Of a stretch of DNA of 34,845 bases, positions 25,501-33,053 are shown in pieces. The stretch's first letter is position 1. Every line of letters begins with the position of its first letter. The stretch is taken from positions 1-34,845 of the forward strand of contig CANGGD010000011.1 in the NCBI GenBank assembly GCA_947453295.1. Direction: 5' to 3'. This DNA is from Chitinophagaceae bacterium (GTDB lineage Bacteria; Bacteroidota; Bacteroidia; Chitinophagales; Chitinophagaceae). A program made the position numbers and the translations under genes. The notes beneath the pieces are model-generated. The model searched no databases. It was not told the origin of the DNA and saw only the letters and a program-made list of their open reading frames with translations.

Positions 25501-26053
25501 TTATGCAATTACCGGAATGACAGTCGCAAGTATCATGTTAGGCGTTGGAATTATTGGTTTGGCAGGTATTGTAATTAAAAATGGAATTCTATTGATAGAG
25601 TTTACTGATGAATTAAGAGGAAGGGGAATGAAAACAAAAGAGGCAGCAATTATGGCTGGAAAAATCAGAATCATTCCTGTAATGCTTACCGCTATTGCTA
25701 CTATATTAGGTTTGCTGCCATTAGCAGTAGGTTTCAATATTAATTTCATTTCCTTTTTTCAACATTTAAATCCGCACATTTTCTTTGGTGGAGATAGTGT
25801 TGTTTTCTGGGGGCCATTAAGTTGGACAATCATTTTCGGATTGATTTTTGCGTTTTTCTTAACCCTGATAATGGTGCCAAGTATGTATATTATTTCAGAA
25901 AGATTAAGAAGACCAATGGAAAATTTCTATGGAACTAAATATGTTGCTTTGTTTGGATTTACTGGTCCTATATTCTTCCTCTTTGTTTTGATAATGTATG
26001 TAGGAAGAAGAATTCAAGGTAAGAAAGTATGGAATGGCAAATTATCGAAATAA
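22505..26053 (+). CDS. RND efflux pump, AcrB/hydrophobe-amphiphile type
   Basis: The 1182-residue inner-membrane pump is longer than AcrB (about 1050). The proton-relay residues are intact: Asp422 and Asp423 in GIIVDDAIVVIEN and Lys1025 in GIVIKNGILLIEF. Extra length comes from a segment at about 515-575 with two additional hydrophobic stretches (WWFWTGIITGIILHLLG and FGNFLLIMMLLAVMN) between the two halves, and from a C-terminal hydrophobic tail (GPIFFLFVLIMYVGRR). It exports hydrophobic or amphiphilic compounds by proton antiport together with the adaptor and channel encoded upstream. Similar long RND pumps are familiar in Bacteroidota. The substrate is unknown. Confidence 0.94.
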   Translation: MNIPEGIKEKFKEFKPTSWAVDNRTAIYIIAILISCFGLYKFNTLPKEQFPDIVVPTISVTTVYVGNSPKDIENLVTRPIEKQLKGISGAKVKKITSTSQTDYSLIIVEFDTDVKTELAKQKVKDAIDKSKSDLPNNLTQQPNVQEFAFSEMPIMFVNVSGDFDGVKLKQFADKLQDKFEELPEITRAEIVGAPEREIQVNVDPYKMQAARISFMDIENAISRENNDITGGLIAVGDMKRTLKVKGQFNSVNDLQNIVVRSSAQGSTVYLKDIAALKDTIKEKESYARLDGKNVVTINIVKRAGENLINAAGKVKDIVANMQASEELPPNLKVVITGDQSTATATSFNDLVNTIIIGFILVLIILMFFMGVTNAFFVALSVPLSVFVAFMFLPIADSIVGTPVTLNFIVLFALLFGLGIIVDDAIVVIENTHRIYNNGKVKIIKSAKEAAGEVFIPVLAGTATTLAPFFPLLFWKGIIGKFMIYLPTMLILTLAASLIVAFIFNPVFAVSFMKPEGEEHEEDKKLLFKKWWFWTGIITGIILHLLGSHGFGNFLLIMMLLAVMNRYIFRIVIHKFQNSLLPSLMNRYEKLLRWILKGKRPVWAVVSLFLLFPLSIFLLVARGNKATFFPSGDPKFIYVYLKMPVGTNVTTTDSVTHILENRVFKILEKEKPGTEGSIVESVIANVANSANNPRSNNRSIQPNLGRIQVSFVEFEKRNGKLTKPYLDEIRANMGGIPGASIEVSQEDAGPPTDPPVNIEITGDKFEDIADIATKLNNYLDTNKIDGVENLKLDVDLNSPEITVKVDREKAMMEGLSTGQIGMEIRTAVFGKEVSKLKEGEDEYKIQLRYTDLMRNNITDLMNMRITFMDMNTMRIKSVPISAVASVDYTNTSGAIARKNVKRTIQLQSNVLDPSMTAKVNKQLAEKIKLFKTKVNIPADVTIKQTGQGEQEAETNSFLGMALSIALGLIFLILVLQFNSLSKPFIVLTEIFFSIIGVFLGYAITGMTVASIMLGVGIIGLAGIVIKNGILLIEFTDELRGRGMKTKEAAIMAGKIRIIPVMLTAIATILGLLPLAVGFNINFISFFQHLNPHIFFGGDSVVFWGPLSWTIIFGLIFAFFLTLIMVPSMYIISERLRRPMENFYGTKYVALFGFTGPIFFLFVLIMYVGRRIQGKKVWNGKLSK

Positions 26054-26060
26054 TTATTTC

Positions 26061-26864
26061 ATGAATAATCAGATCGACTATATAGAAATAAATAAAAAAT
26101 CATGGAATGCAAAAACAGATATTCATATCGAGTCTGCATTCTATGATGTAGATGGATTTTTGAAAGGAAAGAATTCTCTTAAAGAAATTGAGTTAAATCT
26201 ATTGGGAGATGTAAAAGGGAAAAGCATTCTTCATTTACAATGTCATTTTGGACAAGACTCTATTTCTTTAAGCAGAATGGGGGCAAAAGTTACCGGAGTA
26301 GATTTTTCTGATGTTGCATTAGAAAAAGCAAAAGGTTTTGCAGAAAAAACAAAAACTGATACTACATTTATTTGTTGTGATTTATATGATTTACCCAATC
26401 AATTTGAACAAGAATTTGACATTGTATTTACTACATATGGAACAATAGGCTGGTTGCCTGATTTAGACAAATGGGCCGATATTGTTTCAAGATTTTTGAA
26501 ACCAGGTGGTGAATTTATTTTTGTAGAATTTCATCCTGCAGTTTGGATGTTTGATGACGATTTTCAAAAAATTGGTTATAATTATTTTAATACTGGTCCT
26601 ATTGTTGAAACATACAATGGAACTTACGCCGAAAAATCTGCTAATCTCTCACAGCAATATGTTATGTGGAATCATGGAATAGGAGAAGTATTGAATTCTT
26701 TGATAAAAAATAAGCTACAACTTCAATCTTTCGATGAATTTAATTATTCACCTTACGATTGTTTTAGACACACCTACGAATTTGAACCAGGAAAATTCAG
26801 AATAAAATATTTTGAAGATAAAGTTCCAATGGTGTATGCATTGAAGGCAATTAAAGAGAATTAG
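26061..26864 (+). CDS. Class I SAM-dependent methyltransferase
   Basis: This 267-residue protein has SAM motif I as ILHLQCHFGQDS (about 56-67), the acidic ribose-binding Asp in VTGVDFSD, and later motifs EFDIVFTTYGTIGWLPD and FLKPGGEFIFVEF. An ATG at 26034 would overlap the pump gene. The ATG at 26061 lies 7 bases after the pump stop and starts a normal family N-terminus (MNNQIDYIEINKKSWNAK), so I chose it. It is the last gene of the efflux transcript. Modification of a pump substrate is possible but unproven, and chance association is equally possible. It converges on the lycopene cyclase gene with 42 bases between. Confidence 0.88.
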   Translation: MNNQIDYIEINKKSWNAKTDIHIESAFYDVDGFLKGKNSLKEIELNLLGDVKGKSILHLQCHFGQDSISLSRMGAKVTGVDFSDVALEKAKGFAEKTKTDTTFICCDLYDLPNQFEQEFDIVFTTYGTIGWLPDLDKWADIVSRFLKPGGEFIFVEFHPAVWMFDDDFQKIGYNYFNTGPIVETYNGTYAEKSANLSQQYVMWNHGIGEVLNSLIKNKLQLQSFDEFNYSPYDCFRHTYEFEPGKFRIKYFEDKVPMVYALKAIKEN

Positions 26865-26906
26865 GAAAATTAGTTTTGGGGGTTCGGATTCTTTTTGTCT
26901 TAAATA

Positions 26907-27596
26907 TTAAATGCTTTTATTCTTATAGAATTCATATCCTGCAATATTCATCATAATCAATAGCATGCCATAAAATATATCCTCAAAAGGAATGCTATAA
27001 ATTCTATAATCAAGATTTTCATTATTGTTGTAAAGTACCACTGGTATTGAAGTTAGAAAACCGTTAACAATCAAAAAAGGTATAAGTATGATTAAATAAG
27101 AAATCAAAAAAGCGTTTACGTTAAAGGAATAAAAATACTTTTTTGCAGATGCCAGAATAAAAATAAAGAGTCCATTGAAGAAGAAAGTAAAGAAAGTATA
27201 ATCTTTATTGTGATTGAGCAATGCAAGAAGTAACAAAATAAAGCCTAGCAATTTCAATACAAATAAACCAGACTGAGTTTGTTGAATTTTTGGAAAATAA
27301 ATTCTTACACATTCATAAATAAAAACGCAACAATAAGGAACCACAAAAAAGAACAGTACTTCTTCAATAGGTAAATTATATATTTTTATCCCTGTTATAT
27401 AGTTTTCATTAAAACTCCAAACGCCTTGTTTAGTAAATACCATATCCCAAATGATATAAAACAAAGCAGGCGCAAGCATTCCAATAAATAAATGTTTCCA
27501 GCTTTTATAAAAGGCTACTTTTTTATCGAAACTCAATATTAGCGGTCCAATTAATGAACCTGCAAGAATTAGAAAGTATGTGTAGTGTGGATTCAA
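26907..27596 (-). CDS. crtYcd: Lycopene beta-cyclase, fused CrtYc-CrtYd type
   Basis: The 229-residue membrane protein has six or more helices and two copies of the cyclase signature: PIEEVLFFFVVPY (76-88) and PFEDIFYGMLL (203-213). In actinobacteria these halves are separate subunits (CrtYc, CrtYd); here they are fused, as known in Bacteroidota and archaea. The enzyme closes beta-ionone rings on lycopene-type ends. The start is a TTG at 27596, because the in-frame TAA is just upstream and the next Met lies past the first helix. It is separated from crtZ by a 394-base repeat array, although all other crt genes are tightly packed, so it may be expressed separately or at a lower level. Confidence 0.9.
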   Translation of the reverse strand: MNPHYTYFLILAGSLIGPLILSFDKKVAFYKSWKHLFIGMLAPALFYIIWDMVFTKQGVWSFNENYITGIKIYNLPIEEVLFFFVVPYCCVFIYECVRIYFPKIQQTQSGLFVLKLLGFILLLLALLNHNKDYTFFTFFFNGLFIFILASAKKYFYSFNVNAFLISYLIILIPFLIVNGFLTSIPVVLYNNNENLDYRIYSIPFEDIFYGMLLIMMNIAGYEFYKNKSI

Positions 27597-27637
27597 TAAA
27601 AATTAATTCAAAATTTAAAATATTTTCTCTTTTTTAC

Positions 27638-27990
27638 TTTTTTCATTTACAAAATTCATCATTGCCCCCTTGCGTTCCTTGCGTGAAAACAATTTTTCAC
27701 TTTTTACTTTTTACTTTTTACTTTTTTCATTTTTCATTTTTCATTTACAAAATTCATCCTTGCCCCTTTGCGTTCCTTGCGTGAAAACAATTATTTACTT
27801 TTTACTTTTTACTTTTTACTTTTTTCATTTACAAAATTCATCCTTGCCCCTTTGCGTTCCTTGCGTGAAAACAATTATTTACTTTTTACTTTTTACTTTT
27901 TACTTTTTACTTTTTTCATTTTTCATTTACAAAATTCATCCTTGCCCCTTTGCGTTCCTTGCGTGAAAACAATTATTTACTTTTCCATTC
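27638..27990. repeat. Four 51-bp repeats separated by (ACTTTTT)n-type heptamer tracts
   Basis: A 51-bp sequence starting CATTTACAAAATTCATC and ending GCGTGAAAACAATT occurs at 27644-27694, 27742-27792, 27826-27876 and 27924-27974. The last three copies are identical and the first differs at two bases. Spacers of 47, 33 and 47 bases consist of ACTTTTT and CATTTTT heptamers. Start-to-start distances are 98, 84 and 98, all multiples of seven. Inside the core TTGCG occurs twice (TTGCGTTCCTTGCG). The array fills the gap between crtZ and crtYcd and reaches the crtZ stop codon. Long plus-strand frames here arise from the repeats. No IS ends or transposase are seen. Confidence 0.9.
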
Positions 27991-28470
27991 TCACTTTTTA
28001 CTTTTCAATTCATTATCTCTCCTCACTTTATCCCAGTATTTTTTTGCAACAAGCAACATCCCAAAACTTTCACCATCTTCTTTTCCTAAATTTTTGTGAT
28101 GCATTTTGTGTGCCCAACGAATTGTTTTTACATAGGTGTTATTGCTTCTTGTAAACCATTTAAATCTTTGGTGTATAATAACTTCATGAACTATAAAATA
28201 CCCAAGCCCATACATTAAAATTCCAAAGCCAATTGCAGCTACCCAATAAACATGATGTTGTAATCCTAACATAATACATAACCAACTAGGCACAGCGAAT
28301 ATCAAAAAGAAGGCGTCATTTTTTTCAAAAAAACCCGGGCTAGGCTGGTGATGATCTTCATGTAAATACCATAAAAAACCATGCATAACATATTTGTGTG
28401 TAAGCCATGTAATACCTTCCATGATAAAGAAAGTAAGTAAAACAATTCCAATAAAAATTAGCATATTCAT
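27991..28470 (-). CDS. crtZ: Beta-carotene hydroxylase
   Basis: This 159-residue di-iron membrane hydroxylase carries all four histidine clusters: HKYVMH (25-30), HEDHH (37-41), HEVIIH (95-100) and HKMHH (121-125). CrtZ adds 3-hydroxyl groups to beta-ionone rings. Its ATG overlaps the end of the cruF-like gene by 4 bases, implying translational coupling. The last codons (KSKK then TGA) are built of AAAAGT-type sequence resembling the adjacent repeat array, so the repeat may have altered the extreme C-terminus. Confidence 0.95.
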   Translation of the reverse strand: MNMLIFIGIVLLTFFIMEGITWLTHKYVMHGFLWYLHEDHHQPSPGFFEKNDAFFLIFAVPSWLCIMLGLQHHVYWVAAIGFGILMYGLGYFIVHEVIIHQRFKWFTRSNNTYVKTIRWAHKMHHKNLGKEDGESFGMLLVAKKYWDKVRRDNELKSKK

Positions 28471-29171
28471 ATTAAAGTTCTTAGTAACAAAAAAAACATC
28501 ACTTGAATCATCAACAAATGTAACGCGAATTTATTTCGTTTATCAAATTTGAGTTGATGGAAAATAAAAAGTAAAAATAAACTTACAAGAAACCAGCAGA
28601 CATAATTAAAAAAAGGTACTGCCCCATCTCCTCCCCATTTCCAATAGCCTAATTTAATAGCAATCGGTTCCATTATCCAATCAAAAAAAACAGCCAATGT
28701 GGCGCCGTCTATAACTAGAGACAATAGTTTAATAATTGGTTTTTTATTATTTGTTATTGTATTTATTTGATCAACCATTTTATGTAGAAGAATATTCATG
28801 CTGATTCCTGCACAATAAATTATCATAAACCAATTAAGGCCTATAATATAAGGCACATTCATAAAGGTGGGGCCTAATACTGTTCCATATGAATAATTGC
28901 CAAATAAAATGCCCGTTTTTGTTCCAATAATTTCAACTAGTATGCCTGTTACAAAGCAGCTTATGATAAAAAACAAGAAACTTTTATTAATACTGTTTTG
29001 TGTAAACAGAATCAATAAAAACATTAGCAATAGATTCAAAGAAGTTGTTTGAGCAAAAAAAGATTTATCAAAAAACAATATCCCTATCAATCCAATTACA
29101 TGAAAAAGTATGGCTATAAAAGTTGCAATTTGAATTCTTGTAACACTAAATCCTAATACTTTATTTTCCAT
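28467..29171 (-). CDS. cruF: CruF-like carotenoid 1,2-hydratase (DUF422)
   Basis: The 234-residue protein has about seven membrane helices and the family segments EIIGTKTGILFGNYSYG, NVPYIIGLNWF and DWIMEPIAIKLGYWKW. The family includes CruF and the bisanhydrobacterioruberin hydratase, which add water across the terminal double bond of an acyclic (psi) end to give a 1'-hydroxyl. It overlaps the upstream desaturase gene by 11 bases and crtZ by 4 bases. In this context it would act on the uncyclised end of a monocyclic carotenoid. The assignment as hydratase rests on family and neighbours. Confidence 0.85.
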   Translation of the reverse strand: MENKVLGFSVTRIQIATFIAILFHVIGLIGILFFDKSFFAQTTSLNLLLMFLLILFTQNSINKSFLFFIISCFVTGILVEIIGTKTGILFGNYSYGTVLGPTFMNVPYIIGLNWFMIIYCAGISMNILLHKMVDQINTITNNKKPIIKLLSLVIDGATLAVFFDWIMEPIAIKLGYWKWGGDGAVPFFNYVCWFLVSLFLLFIFHQLKFDKRNKFALHLLMIQVMFFLLLRTLI

Positions 29172-30645
29172 ATTCAGCTTTTATAATTTCAGAAGCGATT
29201 GATGCACTTTTCAAACAAAGAGGAATTCCTCCGCCTGGATGAACAGTTCCACCACAAAAATAAAGACCTTTTAGTTTTGATGTAAAATTTGCTGGTCTAA
29301 AAAATGCTGCAAACTTTGAGTTAGAGCTGGTTCCATAAAGTGATCCTTTAAAGGTTCCTGTTTTATTTTCAATGGTAATTGGATCCATGATCGTTTCTGT
29401 GACAATATATTTTTCAATATCAGTATTTAAAATCCTGTTTATTTTTTTTATAACTGATTCACGGATTGCTCTTACAATAGCATTCCAGTCTTGACCAACA
29501 TTTGCGGGCGCATTTATCATTACAAACCAATTTTCGCATCCCTCTGGTGCTTGATTGGATTCCATTTTGGAAGTGATGTTGATATAGATTGTTGGATCAT
29601 TATAAATTGTTTGACGCTCAAATAAATGTTCAAATTCTTTTTTATAATCTTGAGTAAATAAAATATTATGTAAGTCTAGTTGTGGGAATGATGTATTAAT
29701 TCCCCAGTAAAATATTAAAGCACTGCTACTTCTTTCGAGATGTAAAAGTTTTTTTGTTTTTGTGGTGTCATTCAATAAGTTTTTATACGTGTAAAAAACA
29801 TCTCCGTTACTAACAACAAGTGTCGCATTAATAACTTTTGAATTTGTTACAATGCCTGTTACTTTTTTATTATGATGATTTATTTTTTCTACTTTATGAT
29901 TAAAATGAAAACACACTCCTTTTTTTAATGCAAGTTGGTAGAGTGCATTAGTAATACTAATCATTCCACCATATGGATAAAAAGTGCCTTCATTCTGTTC
30001 TAAATGAGGAATCAAGCTTAACATGCCTGGCGCTTTATAAGGGTTGCTGCCATTATATGTAGCGTATCTATTGAAAATTTGAATAGCTTCTTCAGATTGA
30101 AATGAACTTTTGTTGTGTTGATGTAAACTACCAAATAGATAAGAATACTTTACAGTGGTAAGCGCCTTGAATATTCTTTTATGAAACCAGGTTGATTTTT
30201 TGTGTAATGAATTGTTTAAAAATATTGTACCTACATTTTTATAAAGTATGGCTGCTTTGTTCAAATAGTTTGTTATTGATTCAGTGTTTTCGTTTAATTG
30301 AGTCTTAAATTCCTGAATTAATTTTTCTCTGTTTGTATAAGCATTTATTTTTTTACCATTTTCAAAAAAATAATTACAAGCAATATCTACAGGTTTATAT
30401 TTAAAATAATCGTCAATGTGTTCCTCAGCAAGATCGAAAAGCTCTTCAATGTTTTTGGGTTGAGTAAAGAGCGACGGGCCGGCATCAAATTTATACCCAT
30501 CATTTTCAAAAAATGACAATTTGCCTCCAGGATAATCATTCGCTTCGTATACATCCACATTAAAGCCTTGAATAGCCAATCTGATTGCGCAAGCCATACC
30601 AGCAATGCCGCTTCCAATTATAATTGCTTTTTGATCTTGCATCAT
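29161..30645 (-). CDS. crtD: CrtI-family carotenoid desaturase, probable CrtD (3',4'-desaturase)
   Basis: The 494-residue flavoprotein has an N-terminal dinucleotide-binding motif (IIIGSGIAGMACAIRLA), PGGKLSFFENDGYKFDAGPS, and the C-terminal segment GGTVHPGGGIPLCLKSA, which is typical of CrtD and second CrtI paralogues. The true phytoene desaturase downstream of the sigma gene instead has TVPGPGVPP. With CruF present, the expected reaction is 3',4'-desaturation of a 1'-hydroxy psi end, as in myxol and saproxanthin synthesis. It begins ATG ATG 46 bases after crtB. Another substrate in the desaturase series cannot be excluded from sequence alone. Confidence 0.85.
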   Translation of the reverse strand: MMQDQKAIIIGSGIAGMACAIRLAIQGFNVDVYEANDYPGGKLSFFENDGYKFDAGPSLFTQPKNIEELFDLAEEHIDDYFKYKPVDIACNYFFENGKKINAYTNREKLIQEFKTQLNENTESITNYLNKAAILYKNVGTIFLNNSLHKKSTWFHKRIFKALTTVKYSYLFGSLHQHNKSSFQSEEAIQIFNRYATYNGSNPYKAPGMLSLIPHLEQNEGTFYPYGGMISITNALYQLALKKGVCFHFNHKVEKINHHNKKVTGIVTNSKVINATLVVSNGDVFYTYKNLLNDTTKTKKLLHLERSSSALIFYWGINTSFPQLDLHNILFTQDYKKEFEHLFERQTIYNDPTIYINITSKMESNQAPEGCENWFVMINAPANVGQDWNAIVRAIRESVIKKINRILNTDIEKYIVTETIMDPITIENKTGTFKGSLYGTSSNSKFAAFFRPANFTSKLKGLYFCGGTVHPGGGIPLCLKSASIASEIIKAEYGK

Positions 30646-30691
30646 TTTATACCGATAAAATACATTTGAATCGAAGCAGTTTCTAGATGAA

Positions 30692-31531
30692 TTAATTTAA
30701 AATACTAAGCTTACTTTTTATTCTTGCATTAAAAACAATAACAGCTTTTAATAAATCTGGGATTCTTATTCTTTGTTCTAATATTTCAGCAGGTTTTAAT
30801 TTTGTTATCTTTTGAAATAATTTTAAATAATAGCAGTAAGCAACATAAACACCCAATCTTGCTTTTATGGGAAGTTGTTTAATCCCTTCTAAAGCATTTT
30901 TAAAATCACTTTCAATATCTTCTTCAATTTGCTTTTTTTGTTTGTCTGAAAAATCATTAAAATCAATTCCAGGAAAATAAGTTCTTTTCAATATTTCAGA
31001 ATCTGCTTTTACGTCTCTTAAGAAGTTTACTTTTTGAAATGCAGCTCCTAACGATTTTGCATAGGGTTTTAAATGTTGATATTCTTTTTCGTTACCATTA
31101 CAAAAAACATATAAACACATGAGTCCTACTACTTCTGCGCTACCATAAATATATTTTTTGTATTCGTCTTCATCGTAGGTTTTTTTATTCAAGTCGAAAG
31201 ACATGCTTGCAAAAAATGCATCTACTAATTCGATATCAATATTATATTCATTCACCACTAGTTGAAAACTATTCAAAATTGGGTTTAAACTAATTTTATT
31301 GTTGAATGATTCATAGGTTTCATTTTTGAATTTTTCGAGCAATTCATATTTATCATGCGAGTGAAAACTGTCAACAATTTCATCTGCAAATCTTACAAAA
31401 CCATAAATATTATAAATAGGCGTATGAAGATCTTTATGGAGCATACGAATGGAGCTACTAAAAGAAGTACTGTATCTTTCTGTAGTTAATTTGCTGCATT
31501 CGGCAGAAACTTGATTAAATAGAGATGACAT
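30692..31531 (-). CDS. crtB: Phytoene synthase
   Basis: This 279-residue squalene/phytoene synthase condenses two GGPP to phytoene. Both Mg-diphosphate motifs are visible: DEIVD at 50-54 and DVKAD at 173-177, together with FLRDVKADSEILKRTYFP and the YGSAEVVGLM segment. It starts one base after the crtI stop, so the pair is translationally linked. No GGPP synthase (crtE) is in the window and it must be supplied elsewhere. Confidence 0.95.
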   Translation of the reverse strand: MSSLFNQVSAECSKLTTERYSTSFSSSIRMLHKDLHTPIYNIYGFVRFADEIVDSFHSHDKYELLEKFKNETYESFNNKISLNPILNSFQLVVNEYNIDIELVDAFFASMSFDLNKKTYDEDEYKKYIYGSAEVVGLMCLYVFCNGNEKEYQHLKPYAKSLGAAFQKVNFLRDVKADSEILKRTYFPGIDFNDFSDKQKKQIEEDIESDFKNALEGIKQLPIKARLGVYVAYCYYLKLFQKITKLKPAEILEQRIRIPDLLKAVIVFNARIKSKLSILN

Positions 31532-31532
31532 T

Positions 31533-33014
31533 TTATTTGAATCTTTTTAAAATTTCTTTGGAAACAACCTCTCCGCTAATTAAAGACGGAGGCACTCCTG
31601 GTCCGGGTACAGTTAATTGACCGGTATAATACAAATTACTGATTTTTTTGCTTTTCAAGGAAGGTTTTAAAATTGAAGTTTGCATCAAAGTATTTGCTAA
31701 GCCATATGCATTGCCTTTAAAAGCATTGTAGTCATTTTTAAAATCTTGAGTTGCGTACGATTTTTTGTAAATGATATGATCAGTTACATTTTGTCCAATC
31801 TTTATTTCGTAGCGTTGTATGATTTTCTGAAAATACTTTTCTCTTAAAGCCTCGTCATCTCCATCAAGTCCGGCGGCCACAGGTATTAAGAAAAATAAAT
31901 TTTCGCAACCAGAAGGAGCCGCTGAATCGTCAGTTACAGAAGTGGCACTAACGTAAAACAAAGGCTCTGATGGCCACTGAGGATTGTCGTAAATTTCTTC
32001 ACCATGAAGTTGAAAATCCACATCAAAAAATAAGGAATGATGTGTTATGTTTTCAAGTTTTTTATTTAGTCCTACATAAAACAGAATGCAAGACGGAGCC
32101 ATTACTCTGCTTTGCCAATAATTATTGGAATAAGATTGATATTTTTTTTCTATTAAATTAGTCTCTATAAAATGATAATCAGCTCCTCCTATTATAATAT
32201 CTGCATCGTAATTGATTAATTCATTGTTATGAATAGCTGTAACATTTTTTGCCAAACCATTTTCAATATTGATTTTTTTTACATCGGTATCAAACTGAAA
32301 CTTCACTCCTAATTCTACTGCCAATTGATGCATTGCATCAACAATTTGATACATGCCTCCTTGAGGGTACCATGTACCTAATTTAATATCTGCGTAATTC
32401 ATTAAACTATATAATGCAGGAATTTTACTAGGTAAGGCTCCCAAAAACAAAACTGGAAATTCTATCAACTCAATCAACTTTGGATTCGAAAAATATTTTC
32501 TTACATGTTTTTTCATGGAAGTAAATACATCCAACTTAAGTAGTCCTTTTGCTAAATCAATATCTAAAAACTCAGATAACTGTTGGCCAGGTTTATGTAC
32601 CAATTTATTGATGCCAATTTCATATTTATAATGTGCTTCTTGTAAAAATAAATCAAGCTGATTAGCGCTTCCTTTTTCTATGGATTCAAATAAAGTTTTT
32701 AATGCAGAATAATCAGCAGGGATATCCATTGGCGCATCTGGATAATAGACTCTATAAGAAGGATCAAGTCTTATTAAGTTATAATAATCTGATACTTTCT
32801 TGCCAAAGCAATTAAAATATCGCTCAAACACATCGGGCATCCAATACCAGCTTGGGCCCATATCAAAAGTAAAACCTTCAGCTGAAAATTGACGTGCTCT
32901 ACCACCAGGCATAGAATGTTTTTCAAGAACAGTAACTTCACAATTTTGTTTAGCTAAAAAACTTGCGGCAGACATACCAGCAAAACCACTACCAATAACA
33001 ATTATTTTTTTCAC
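31533..33014 (-). CDS. crtI: Phytoene desaturase
   Basis: The 493-residue FAD enzyme has the Rossmann motif IVIGSGFAGMSAASFLA near the N-terminus, MPGGRARQF, GFTFDMGPSWYWMP, and the C-terminal signature TVPGPGVPPSLISG. This is the bacterial CrtI type that converts phytoene to lycopene in four steps. The start is a GTG at 33014; no ATG is available before the essential GSG motif. It lies 39 bases after the ECF sigma gene and is immediately followed by crtB. I see no strong separate promoter in the short gap, so it may be read from the sigma promoter. Confidence 0.94.
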   Translation of the reverse strand: MKKIIVIGSGFAGMSAASFLAKQNCEVTVLEKHSMPGGRARQFSAEGFTFDMGPSWYWMPDVFERYFNCFGKKVSDYYNLIRLDPSYRVYYPDAPMDIPADYSALKTLFESIEKGSANQLDLFLQEAHYKYEIGINKLVHKPGQQLSEFLDIDLAKGLLKLDVFTSMKKHVRKYFSNPKLIELIEFPVLFLGALPSKIPALYSLMNYADIKLGTWYPQGGMYQIVDAMHQLAVELGVKFQFDTDVKKINIENGLAKNVTAIHNNELINYDADIIIGGADYHFIETNLIEKKYQSYSNNYWQSRVMAPSCILFYVGLNKKLENITHHSLFFDVDFQLHGEEIYDNPQWPSEPLFYVSATSVTDDSAAPSGCENLFFLIPVAAGLDGDDEALREKYFQKIIQRYEIKIGQNVTDHIIYKKSYATQDFKNDYNAFKGNAYGLANTLMQTSILKPSLKSKKISNLYYTGQLTVPGPGVPPSLISGEVVSKEILKRFK

Positions 33015-33053
33015 AGTTGAAAGATATATAATTTTCAGGAAGTTGGGCTGCTA

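Noticed and set aside
23359-25749. Minus-strand frames of 80-120 codons opposite the RND pump gene
   Set aside because: They are shadows of a well-conserved pump gene with no independent support such as a promoter or domain.
26034-26060. Methyltransferase start overlapping the RND pump gene
   Set aside because: The ATG at 26061 begins the conserved N-terminus and lies after the pump stop; the overlap adds only nine unconserved residues.
27644-27974. CRISPR-like appearance of four near-identical 51-bp units
   Set aside because: The spacers are low-complexity heptamer tracts resembling each other, not unique sequences. The unit lacks a repeat-like palindrome and no cas gene is present.
27554-28154. 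Overlapping plus-strand reading frames with repeated peptides such as FTFYFLLFSFF
   Set aside because: They are translations of the 51-bp and heptamer repeats. The peptide repetition follows from the DNA period, composition is extreme, and one runs antisense into crtZ.
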